DNA from: an uncultured Shewanella sp.
Lineage (GTDB): Bacteria > Pseudomonadota > Gammaproteobacteria > Enterobacterales > Shewanellaceae
Reading direction: 5' to 3'
Length of the DNA: 64,000 nt
NCBI RefSeq assembly: GCF_947497935.1
Contig: NZ_CANMIO010000001.1
Location: 372,001-436,000, forward strand
Both the position numbers and the translations under genes were made by a program. This document shows, piece after piece, positions 17,280 through 24,721 of the stretch; positions within the stretch are counted from its first letter, which is position 1, and each line of letters starts with the position of its first letter. The notes beneath the pieces were generated by a model, which saw only the letters and a list, made by a program, of their open reading frames with translations, did no database searches and was not told the DNA's origin.

Positions 17280-17972
17280 TTATAGTTGCTCAAGTAGTGC
17301 GATAACCATCAACGCCGAGTGATGACCCGCTTTAACAATATACTCGTCAAAATCCACTGGCGAGTCGTTGTTAGCATTATCAGACAGTGACCGAATAACC
17401 ACAAACGGTACGCCAAACTGGTGACAAACCTGAGCAATTGCTGCGCCTTCCATCTCACAAGCAGCCATAGTTGGGAAGTTCTCAAGCATGGTCTTAGTGC
17501 GCACAGGATCGCAAATAAAGCTGTCGCCAGTACAGATTAAGCCTTCGATTGCTTTTACTTCACCAAGGCTAGCCACGGCTTTTTGCGCAGCAGTCACAAG
17601 CTTAGCGTCAGGAATAAATGCCGCAGGTTGCTGCGCCATCTGGCCAATCTCATAACCGAAAGCGGTCACATCTACATCGTGGTGACGTACTTCAGATGAA
17701 ATCACGATATCACCAATGGCTAGAGCGTCGACGAAGCCGCCAGCTGAACCTGTGTTAATAATCGCATCAGGCGCATACTTTTCGATAAGTAGCGTCGTCG
17801 CAATACTGGCAGTGACTTTACCAATACCAGAGCGAGTAACGATAACTTCTTTACCCGCTAGCTGACCTGCAACAAACTCGATACCGGCGATGGTGGTAGA
17901 GCTTGGGTTTTCCATCGACTCAACTAAATGTGCAACTTCCGGCTCCATAGCGCCAATAATACCGATTTTCAT
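17280..17972 (-). CDS. mtnN: 5'-methylthioadenosine / S-adenosylhomocysteine nucleosidase
   Basis: A 230-residue cytoplasmic nucleosidase that removes adenine from MTA and SAH, feeding methionine salvage and the activated methyl cycle (and, if luxS is present, autoinducer-2). Family marks are [45 protein letters not shown] (substrate-binding Met-Glu) and IRSLSDNAN (catalytic Asp). Length equals the family norm. It leads an apparent two-gene unit with the CbiB-like gene. Confidence 0.97.
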   Translation of the reverse strand: MKIGIIGAMEPEVAHLVESMENPSSTTIAGIEFVAGQLAGKEVIVTRSGIGKVTASIATTLLIEKYAPDAIINTGSAGGFVDALAIGDIVISSEVRHHDVDVTAFGYEIGQMAQQPAAFIPDAKLVTAAQKAVASLGEVKAIEGLICTGDSFICDPVRTKTMLENFPTMAACEMEGAAIAQVCHQFGVPFVVIRSLSDNANNDSPVDFDEYIVKAGHHSALMVIALLEQL

Positions 17973-18204
17973 TAAATGACCTTTTTACTACCTGAATGAA
18001 TATGGACGCTAATATACCACGGTGCTTACCGTTAGTGAAAAAGCCTTGAAGATAAGATGAGAGATAGGGCGAAGATGAGGCAGCCATTGTTACGGTGCAA
18101 TTTATTGTTTCGCTATTTTAGAGGTGATAACTTGTTAAATTAACGTTTGACGTTTGAATGAGTTAATACCGTTTAACCAGCTATGGACAAGGAGTGTTTA
18201 GCTT

Positions 18205-18804
18205 ATGCGTTACTTTTTAATCGTTTTATGTGTTTTCTTCTTTTCTATTGCTCAAGCCAATGAAGCATTAAAAAGGGAGTTGATTCATATGAGTGCTATA
18301 GATCAGAAGGTTAGGCGTGAAATTCAAGAAAGTGGCTGGGAGAATAGCTCTAAAGCATTATTGCTGAAAATCCAGGAAATAGATGAGAACAACACTAATA
18401 GATTAAAGGTTATTATCAAAGAACACTCTTGGTTAACCAGCGATTTAGTCGGTAAAGAAGGAATGGCGGCTGTGTTTTTAATCGTTCAACATTCACCAGA
18501 TCTTGAATTTAAAGCACAGATGCTTCCTTATTTAAAAATTTCATATTTAAAGGGAGAGGGAGTTACTGGGCAGGAAGTCGCTCTTCTTACCGATAGAGTT
18601 CTTATAGAGAAAGGTTACAAACAATTGTATGGAACTCAGGTAGATATAAGTGCAGGAAAGGTGATAATTAAACCGATAGAAGATGAAACTAATGTAGATA
18701 CGCGCCGTGCAGAAATGCAAATGCCGCCATTAGCATTTTATTTAAAGCTGATGGAAGAGATGTATGGTATTACTGACCATCCAGAAATAGAGCTTAATCA
18801 ATGA
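18205..18804 (+). CDS. Exported DUF6624-like protein
   Basis: A 199-residue protein with an N-terminal signal peptide (about 1-18, SIAQA-N). The body matches what I recall of DUF6624: NTNRLKVIIKEHSW, LVGKEGMAAVFLIVQHSPD, LLTDRVLIEKGYKQLYGTQV and RRAEMQMPPLAFYLKLMEEMYG. Function is unknown; members are often stand-alone exported proteins. The ATG at 18205 has AAGGAG about 12 nt upstream. Base composition is more AT-rich than the neighbouring mtnN, and the gene opens a run of rightward accessory genes. Confidence 0.75.
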   Translation: MRYFLIVLCVFFFSIAQANEALKRELIHMSAIDQKVRREIQESGWENSSKALLLKIQEIDENNTNRLKVIIKEHSWLTSDLVGKEGMAAVFLIVQHSPDLEFKAQMLPYLKISYLKGEGVTGQEVALLTDRVLIEKGYKQLYGTQVDISAGKVIIKPIEDETNVDTRRAEMQMPPLAFYLKLMEEMYGITDHPEIELNQ

Positions 18805-18932
18805 ATTCATGATGAAGTCGTCATTGTCACTTTCATTGTCATTGCCATCTAAATCGACATCCAGTGCTCCAAAGCTTAACCCCAATTCTGCAGGAGTTAA
18901 GCTAAATGAGTTGATAGCGATAAGGAAAAGTT

Positions 18933-19316
18933 ATGAACCTAAATCAAGTCACTTTGCCAGTTTATGACATGCCAGCTGCGGTACACTTCTATTTAACCTT
19001 AGGCTTTATACTGATAGTCGATACGCCGCACTATGCGCGCTTCGAATGCCCCGTTGGAGATGCCACTTTTTCGCTCTCTCTAGAGGATGAGGCTGGCAAG
19101 ACTGTTGGAAAAGGTTGCGGCGCCATCATCTATTTTGAACATGAGAAGCTCGATGAGTGGGTGAGTTCGCTGAAACAAGCGGGCATTGAGTTTGACCAAG
19201 ATCCGACGGATCAAGCCTACCTTTGGCGTGAGGCGATACTGCACGACCCATCGGGCAACAAGATTAAGCTCTATTGGGCGGGCGAGAACCGACTGAATCC
19301 GCCATGGCGAGTATGA
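18933..19316 (+). CDS. VOC-family (glyoxalase-fold) protein
   Basis: A 127-residue single-domain vicinal-oxygen-chelate protein: MNLNQVTLPVYDMPAAVHFY opens the fold, GFILIVDTPHYARFECP forms the next strands and ILHDPSGNKIKLYWAG closes it with the usual metal-side Glu position replaced by Lys-Leu. The expected His/Glu metal set is incomplete, so an enzyme of unassigned substrate or a small-ligand binding protein is most likely. It is followed 25 nt later by a GNAT acetyltransferase gene on the same strand; the pair may be an operon. Confidence 0.85.
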   Translation: MNLNQVTLPVYDMPAAVHFYLTLGFILIVDTPHYARFECPVGDATFSLSLEDEAGKTVGKGCGAIIYFEHEKLDEWVSSLKQAGIEFDQDPTDQAYLWREAILHDPSGNKIKLYWAGENRLNPPWRV

Positions 19317-19341
19317 AAGTTAGATTGAGATCGAGAGAAAA

Positions 19342-19797
19342 ATGCAAATCAAACTAGGCTTAATCCGTGACGACAAGGTGCTGGCGCTATTAAAAGATCA
19401 CCATGAAGATATGTGCAGCCATTCGCCGCCAGAGAGTGTGCATGCGCTCGATGTGTCTGGGCTGGAGGCTGACCATGTTACCTTCTGGAGCCTATGGAGC
19501 GAAGATGAACTTGCTGGCTGCGGTGCGCTAAAGCAGTTAGATAGTACCCACGGTGAAATTAAGTCGATGCGCACATCCACTGACTTTTTACGTCAAGGCG
19601 TTGCCCAACAACTATTAGCCCACATCATTGCAGAGGCAAGATCACGGGGTTATCAGAGGCTTAGCCTTGAGACTGGCTCTATGAAAGCCTTTATTCCAGC
19701 CCGTAAACTCTATGAGCAGTTTGGCTTTCAAGGCTGCGAGCCGTTTGGAGATTATACGCACGACCCCTACAGTAGTTTTATGACTAAAAAACTCTAG
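19342..19797 (+). CDS. GNAT-family N-acetyltransferase
   Basis: A 151-residue acetyl-CoA-dependent acetyltransferase. The acetyl-CoA binding motif A is seen in MRTSTDFLRQGVAQQLLAHI (R/Q-x-x-G-x-A pattern), followed by YQRLSLETGSMKAFIPARKLYEQFGF, the motif B region of the PhnO/YjaB-like group. Substrate unknown. It probably shares a transcript with the VOC gene upstream. Confidence 0.9.
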   Translation: MQIKLGLIRDDKVLALLKDHHEDMCSHSPPESVHALDVSGLEADHVTFWSLWSEDELAGCGALKQLDSTHGEIKSMRTSTDFLRQGVAQQLLAHIIAEARSRGYQRLSLETGSMKAFIPARKLYEQFGFQGCEPFGDYTHDPYSSFMTKKL

Positions 19798-20106
19798 TGA
19801 ATGGATAATATTAACTATTTTCTATCAATGATGATTCTCGCCTAGTCAGTTTCTGAAGTATTTATATACTGCCTCGCCCTGAGATAAGTTGATACTTTGG
19901 AGACTTTCTCCAATTCTTGCTTTTCTCTAATGGTTTAACCCTTTTTCGTATTGCTCAAGATCACGTAAAACAAACAAGTCTCGCGTATTAGTGTGATGTG
20001 TGTCACGCATAACTCTTGCTTTACTAGAACTCTAGATTCAATCAGCACGACCTCACAGTTGTTGCCCTATTTTATTTATTAAAATTATATAAAGGCTGCA
20101 GTATAT
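19798..20106. other. Intergenic leader of the LuxR-cytochrome unit
   Basis: 309 bp without a credible ORF. It carries a strong CRP-like palindrome (19992-20007) and an AT-rich stretch just before the LuxR-type gene. No terminator hairpin was recognised for the GNAT gene. Confidence 0.5.
19992..20007. promoter_or_regulatory. CRP-like binding site
   Basis: TGTGA-TGTGTG-TCACG matches the TGTGA-N6-TCACA consensus at 9 of 10 conserved positions. It lies 100 bp upstream of the LuxR-type ATG. In Shewanella, CRP with cAMP activates anaerobic respiratory cytochromes, which fits the tetrahaem lipoprotein encoded downstream. Confidence 0.6.
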
Positions 20107-20667
20107 ATGTTGAGTTTTATGGAGTGGATAATATTTTATTTTTCCTATCAAAAAAAAGATAAGTTAAAGGTTGCAAGTAAGCCTGTCGTTAATAGATATG
20201 ACTATTGTAGGAAAGTGGCTATATCTGATGATAAATATAAATCTTTCTCATGCAAGATGTTATCTAAGGTAGATGATAATGAACGAGATAAACTTATTTT
20301 TAGAACATTTATTCACGAACCAAAAATATTACAGGTTGTAAGTGGTGCAAGTGAAGAGTTATATGCGAATGTATATTTGTTAAATGGGGTGGGTAACCAG
20401 ATTTCTAAAGAAAGTATATTGGAAACAGTCACTTTAAATATGCCTGATAATGCAGGCGTTCATCAAGCCCGTTCATTCGCCAAACAAAGATCTGTTGTAA
20501 AACTCACAGCATTGGGCTTTAACACCCAAGATATCGCCAAGGCCTTATGTCTAACGCCAAGAGGTGTGGAGTATCACCTAAACAATGCGAAACACATACT
20601 TGGGGCTAACAATAAATCAAATTTAGTCTATTTGGCTGCCATTCAAGGATGGCTTAATTTAAATTAG
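20107..20667 (+). CDS. LuxR-type (GerE HTH) regulator with unassigned N-terminus
   Basis: A 186-residue DNA-binding protein. Residues about 122-184 form the LuxR/GerE helix-turn-helix: RSVVKLTALGFNTQDIAKAL then LTPRGVEYHLNNAKHILGAN with NNKSNLVYLAA. The N-terminal 115 residues match no receiver, PAS or autoinducer domain that I know; they are Lys-rich and contain Cys34 and Cys49. It opens with hydrophobic MLSFMEWIIFYFSY, so the start could be the Met at residue 5. It lies 16 nt upstream of the cytochrome gene, so the two are almost surely co-transcribed. AT-rich codon use differs from the flanking housekeeping genes, suggesting transfer. Confidence 0.85.
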   Translation: MLSFMEWIIFYFSYQKKDKLKVASKPVVNRYDYCRKVAISDDKYKSFSCKMLSKVDDNERDKLIFRTFIHEPKILQVVSGASEELYANVYLLNGVGNQISKESILETVTLNMPDNAGVHQARSFAKQRSVVKLTALGFNTQDIAKALCLTPRGVEYHLNNAKHILGANNKSNLVYLAAIQGWLNLN

Positions 20668-20683
20668 GATGTAAATAAATAAA

Positions 20684-22510
20684 ATGAAAAAACTTTCCGC
20701 ATTATCTTTTGCGTTGCTTTTGGCTGCCTGTGGCTCCGATGATAGCCCAAGCATACCGCCATCTATTTCTGAGCCTGAATATGAAAATTTAGATGTTAAG
20801 GTTGATACTAAAGAAACTTTTAACGGTGAAGTGACTGTATATTTAGGTCGTCATAGAAACTGTGATTATTATCCACAATACTGTACTAAGGATGGTAGAA
20901 ATTTAATCACCCCTGATGACAGTAAATATATTATTAAAGTCAGTGCTGACGAGCTTAAGAGGAAGTATCCAGAATCAATTAATAAAGAGCTATTTTCATC
21001 CGGAAATTACTCTGCTTTGGACGTATTACGCTATGTCGCCGATACCCGCAAAGATTTACACTTCGAGCTGGGTGAATTTAATCAAGAGATCGGTACCTAT
21101 GAGTTTAACGTGTCATGGGATAGAAATGGTGATGGTAACTTCACCTCTTTAGATAACATAGATAGTGAAAGTAACCTCAATAGCCCAGATTGGTACGCTC
21201 GATTTATGTATGACGAAGGCGAGTCGATGCGTGAAGGCTCTCAGGCTTCGTTAGAGGTTTTGTACGACCGCCTAGATGAGTTTCCTGTACGCAATAATCT
21301 ATTTCTTCGATTTGAGTCATTCTCTCATGATATGACTGAGCGTCGTCAATCACTGCAGCGAAAGCAAGTTGATAGACTGGAGCAACATGGGGGTGTCGTA
21401 CTGCCTGAATTGCTCGTCAATTTTGGTAAGGGAGCAGGAGACGAAGTCATAGCGAGAGATATCCCTGTATCTGCCCATAATATTCGAACGGATATCTTCA
21501 CGGAGGGCACTCATACCGCCATGGATTTACTGCTCTCTGCTGATGATGAAGGTTTAGTCGATTTTCAGTTTAACTATTGGCCTCAGCTTCATTTAGATAC
21601 AAATGTCGGCAGTTATGGTTTGGTGTCAATTAATGGGCAGCGAGCGAAAGGCTTGGCTGGATGGCTACTACGAATTGGCGAGAAAGAAACTTTCACCGAC
21701 TTCTTCGATCCTATTCCTCTGGACAATGGTGCTGGCGTTATTGCTAACATTAAAGCAGCTGGGCCAAAGTATTGCTCTTGGTTAATACCTGATGGACAAC
21801 ATACTGACCAAACGGCAATGCAGTGTTATGAAGAGTGGGGCAACTTGTTTGGAGGCGCTTTCATTCATCGAATGACTGATGTAATCGTCAACAAGTACCC
21901 TGTTGGGGTTGTTCAGCTGTTTTGGCTAGATGCAATGAATAAAACTTGGAATCCGACCGAACAAAATATCGCGGGAGATGGAAAGTTTCCTGTTTATGAT
22001 ATTTCTAAAGCCATTGCTCCCCTAGAAGAAAGTCACTTTGGCTGGAAGGTCGCAGATTGCGGTATGTGCCATAGCTTAGATAATATTCATCTAGATGGTG
22101 ACTCGCCAGCATTGCCTGGTACGATAGAGCCATATTTCTGTGCTTCTTGTCATGGTAATAACGGGGCGACAGCCGGCCATGGTGAGACTTCTCACTGTTT
22201 CTGGTGCCATTCTAAAGACCAGAAGATGCCAAATCATGGCGACGCATCGATAGAACGTGTGATTTCCGAGATCGCTTGCGTAGATAGAAATACAGGGGAG
22301 CCAGATGATGGGAATAAAGGCCCATGCTCGACAGTATTAAATATGCCTGCAGGTACGCTTGTTGCGCATGATAGAGCAGGAAACTATGAGTCAGAATTCC
22401 CTGATATTAAATATTCCAATAAGATCACGACAATGGGTAATGGTGATTGGCATACAAGCCAAACTTTCCCAGACCCGTATGCTTGTGTGACATGTCACGT
22501 TAATCAATAG
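20684..22510 (+). CDS. Tetrahaem c-type cytochrome lipoprotein with large N-terminal domain
   Basis: A 608-residue lipoprotein with lipobox LLAAC (Cys16, followed by Gly, so not an inner-membrane Asp+2 signal). Four CxxCH haem sites lie in the last 150 residues: CGMCH 459, CASCH 486, CFWCH 505, CVTCH 601, with several spare His (for example 499, 504, 518, 589) as possible distal ligands. The N-terminal about 440 residues have no haem site. They hold an EF-hand-like loop (146-157, DRNGDGNFTSLD) and two weakly similar blocks (about 109-178 and 277-334), each with an A-x-D-x-L start, a G-x-Y strand and a W/Y-rich end, reminiscent of DUF4430. It is not an OmcA/MtrC decahaem protein. The role is presumably electron transfer at the outer membrane; the partner is unknown. 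Confidence 0.85.
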   Translation: MKKLSALSFALLLAACGSDDSPSIPPSISEPEYENLDVKVDTKETFNGEVTVYLGRHRNCDYYPQYCTKDGRNLITPDDSKYIIKVSADELKRKYPESINKELFSSGNYSALDVLRYVADTRKDLHFELGEFNQEIGTYEFNVSWDRNGDGNFTSLDNIDSESNLNSPDWYARFMYDEGESMREGSQASLEVLYDRLDEFPVRNNLFLRFESFSHDMTERRQSLQRKQVDRLEQHGGVVLPELLVNFGKGAGDEVIARDIPVSAHNIRTDIFTEGTHTAMDLLLSADDEGLVDFQFNYWPQLHLDTNVGSYGLVSINGQRAKGLAGWLLRIGEKETFTDFFDPIPLDNGAGVIANIKAAGPKYCSWLIPDGQHTDQTAMQCYEEWGNLFGGAFIHRMTDVIVNKYPVGVVQLFWLDAMNKTWNPTEQNIAGDGKFPVYDISKAIAPLEESHFGWKVADCGMCHSLDNIHLDGDSPALPGTIEPYFCASCHGNNGATAGHGETSHCFWCHSKDQKMPNHGDASIERVISEIACVDRNTGEPDDGNKGPCSTVLNMPAGTLVAHDRAGNYESEFPDIKYSNKITTMGNGDWHTSQTFPDPYACVTCHVNQ

Positions 22511-22559
22511 AGTAAGAGCTTGCAAGCCGAGGAGACCAACTTGGCTTGCATGTTAAATC

Positions 22560-23282
22560 ATGAAGAAAATAGACATAGAAACTGTTGTTAAAGTTGCCAA
22601 AGAGATCATTAAGAAGAAGGGCGTTATGGGCTTTTCCATGAGCGACCTGTCAACGGAAGGGGGGATCTCTCCGGGGACTCTGTACAGAATAGTCAATAAT
22701 AAATCAGATATTCTTGTTCATATTTTCATCGGCTGTCTTTCTAAGAGGTTAGAGATGGCTTTAATCATGAAGGAGTTGCCACTAACTGCAAAAGAGCGCT
22801 TCTTGGTTTGGAATCTGTATCCAAGCTATCTGAGTGAGTATCGTGATAAGACTTATGATTATGGGGTTACGATTCTTGGCAGCAATCAGAGTGTGTTGTC
22901 CCATTCTAGCCCTGAACTGATTGAGAAATTAAATGTGATTGTTAGTAAAAATATGGCAACCGACAGGGGGCTATATGAAGATATGCTGAAGGCGGGTGAT
23001 GTCTCTAGCTCCTCAGAATTGACTAAAAGTGTTTTTCTTCAGTCAATTACTGCTAGCCGAGGTGTGCATGTCATGTCATCAAACCAGTTAATACTGCCCG
23101 GTAAAGGGCATCAGATCACTCAAAGCGGTATCAGTTTGTTGATGAACACCTTATCGCAATTAGATTGGGGGAAGCTTGAGTCCGTGAATGAACAGCGTAT
23201 CATGATGGCAATGAGAACCGGAAAAGATCTGTCATCAACCGAGGCTATATGGAAAGGTGGATTGGGAGCTCAAGATAGTTAA
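22560..23282 (+). CDS. TetR-family regulator
   Basis: A 240-residue protein with a TetR helix-turn-helix at about 25-50 (GFSMSDLSTEGGISPGTLYRIVNNKSDIL) and a long C-terminal ligand-binding region of unassigned specificity. It begins 49 nt after the cytochrome stop on the same strand, with GAGGAG upstream, and no terminator was seen between them. The LuxR-type regulator, cytochrome and TetR thus look like one three-gene unit with regulators at both ends. The helix RVSEITASRGVH-like region (ITASRGVHVMSSN) contains no motif that I can name. Confidence 0.85.
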   Translation: MKKIDIETVVKVAKEIIKKKGVMGFSMSDLSTEGGISPGTLYRIVNNKSDILVHIFIGCLSKRLEMALIMKELPLTAKERFLVWNLYPSYLSEYRDKTYDYGVTILGSNQSVLSHSSPELIEKLNVIVSKNMATDRGLYEDMLKAGDVSSSSELTKSVFLQSITASRGVHVMSSNQLILPGKGHQITQSGISLLMNTLSQLDWGKLESVNEQRIMMAMRTGKDLSSTEAIWKGGLGAQDS

Positions 23283-23341
23283 TCTAGATTTGAACTTGCC
23301 TATTAGCATCTCCTTTAAAAGCTGACAGTATGAGGTCGCCT

Positions 23342-23824
23342 TTATTGAGGTGCATCAGCTTGAATTTGCCCCACTAAGAGTACAGGCGCTGCATCTAGCT
23401 CATCGGCATCCATCATGGCGGCGATACGTTCAACAGATGACAGCAATTGGCTTTGCTCCCACTGTTCCAGATTTTGATAACGGGTAATAAAGTGTTCTTG
23501 TAAAGGTTTAGGCGAGTCACTTAATAAGGCTTGGCCTGTTTCACTCAATGACAAATGTACCTTGCGCTTATCGGTCTCACTGCGCGTTCTGATCACGAGC
23601 TTGCGGTTTTCTAACCTATCTATAATCGTGGTAACAGTGGCAGGACTTAAGGCGACTTCTTTGGCTATATCCTTAGCTAATGGTGCATCTAACTGAGCGA
23701 TATTTTGCATCACCATCAACTGAGGTCCAGTTAAGCCTGATTGTTTGTTAAGTTGACGTGAGTGGATATCAATTGCTCGGATCACTCGGCGCAGTGAAAT
23801 CAATAGTTGTTCGTACTTTTCCAT
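23342..23824 (-). CDS. MarR-family regulator
   Basis: A 160-residue winged-helix regulator: LTGPQLMVMQNIAQ, KDIAKEVALSPATVTTIIDRLENRKLV (recognition helix) and the wing RTRSETDKRKVHLSLSETG. It lies downstream of the porin and BCCT genes on the same strand, apart from them by a 174-bp gap that contains a hairpin. Marine gammaproteobacteria often carry a MarR protein beside compatible-solute genes, so a role in osmolyte control is plausible but unproven. It converges with the TetR gene. Confidence 0.88.
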   Translation of the reverse strand: MEKYEQLLISLRRVIRAIDIHSRQLNKQSGLTGPQLMVMQNIAQLDAPLAKDIAKEVALSPATVTTIIDRLENRKLVIRTRSETDKRKVHLSLSETGQALLSDSPKPLQEHFITRYQNLEQWEQSQLLSSVERIAAMMDADELDAAPVLLVGQIQADAPQ

Positions 23825-23911
23825 CTGTTTTCCTTAGCCAAAAGGCCTTTGCCGATATTGTTAAGTGATGAGCGAATATGCTTACAGTTGATCGTGATTT
23901 AGCAGCACTTA

Positions 23912-23947
23912 CAAAAGTGCGGTACAACGACCTGCGTTATACCGCAC
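23912..23947 (-). terminator. Probable terminator after the porin gene
   Basis: A perfect 8-bp stem GTGCGGTA (23917-23924) with TACCGCAC (23940-23947) and a 15-nt loop. Read leftward it is followed by TTTTG. It lies 52 nt past the porin stop. A second small stem (GCACTT/AAGTGC, 23905-23920) overlaps it. Confidence 0.5.
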
Positions 23948-23998
23948 AATTTATATAAGGCGCAAGTTTGCACTTGCTACATACTGGTTAGAAACCCT

Positions 23999-24703
23999 TT
24001 AGAAGTTGAAGGTTCTTGCAACCGAAAGTACTGCGCGAGTATCGGCGGTATCGATATCCATGCTGGTATCTTCAACTGCTAGGTTAAAGTCAAAACCTTT
24101 CCAGCTAGTCATGTACTCGGCGCGATAATGGTTATAGGCTTTGTCGCCATCCCAAGACCACTTGTTCTCGTCTGTTGACGTTGAACGGTCAAAGCTGATA
24201 CGGATATCATGACCTTCGGCTATGGTAAAGGTATGTGCTGCCATCATGATGTAATGACCCGCGTCCACACCGAAGTAATCCCATGTGTACCAGAAGTTAA
24301 GCTCTGTCTGACCAACAGATGAACCGTAGCCAAACTTAGTGTAAATCTCTGGGTACTGATATTCGTCTGAGAACGAATCACCATGGTAAGTGTAGTAAGC
24401 GATACCCGCATCCAGTGAAACACTTTCACTTAACTGATAGAACATACCGCCGTAGAAGTCGAGTTCTAGCCAAGTGTCGTCACCCGAGCCATAATCAACG
24501 TTCGATGCCCAAGTGCCCACATACCAGCCTGCATCGGCGGCGTAATCTAAGCTTGCCTGTAGCGCAGGACCGTTGTCTGTTTGGCTTACACCGTTAAAGG
24601 TGTAGTCAGAGGTAGCAGTAACGGTTGAGCTAACGTTAGCCATTGCCGTTGTTGGCAAAACGATTAGACCCAGTAGCGCAAGATTTTTAATTGTTGTTTT
24701 CAT
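23999..24703 (-). CDS. TorF-family putative porin (Gcw_chp / TIGR02001)
   Basis: A 234-residue outer-membrane beta-barrel protein. The signal peptide is about 1-22 (TTAMA-N). The mature start VSSTVTATSDYTFNGVSQTDNGPALQASLDY is the hallmark of the TorF / Gcw_chp family, and the protein ends in Phe (VARTFNF) as outer-membrane proteins do. It begins 18 nt after the BCCT carrier stop, so the two are co-transcribed. The context suggests an outer-membrane entry route for choline or betaine; specificity is inferred only from neighbours. Confidence 0.88.
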   Translation of the reverse strand: MKTTIKNLALLGLIVLPTTAMANVSSTVTATSDYTFNGVSQTDNGPALQASLDYAADAGWYVGTWASNVDYGSGDDTWLELDFYGGMFYQLSESVSLDAGIAYYTYHGDSFSDEYQYPEIYTKFGYGSSVGQTELNFWYTWDYFGVDAGHYIMMAAHTFTIAEGHDIRISFDRSTSTDENKWSWDGDKAYNHYRAEYMTSWKGFDFNLAVEDTSMDIDTADTRAVLSVARTFNF

Positions 24704-24721
24704 TGTTTCCCTATCTTTTTT

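Noticed and set aside
20684..22510. OmcA/MtrC decahaem cytochrome
   Set aside because: Only four CxxCH motifs, all at the C-terminus, and no MtrA/MtrB-like neighbours.
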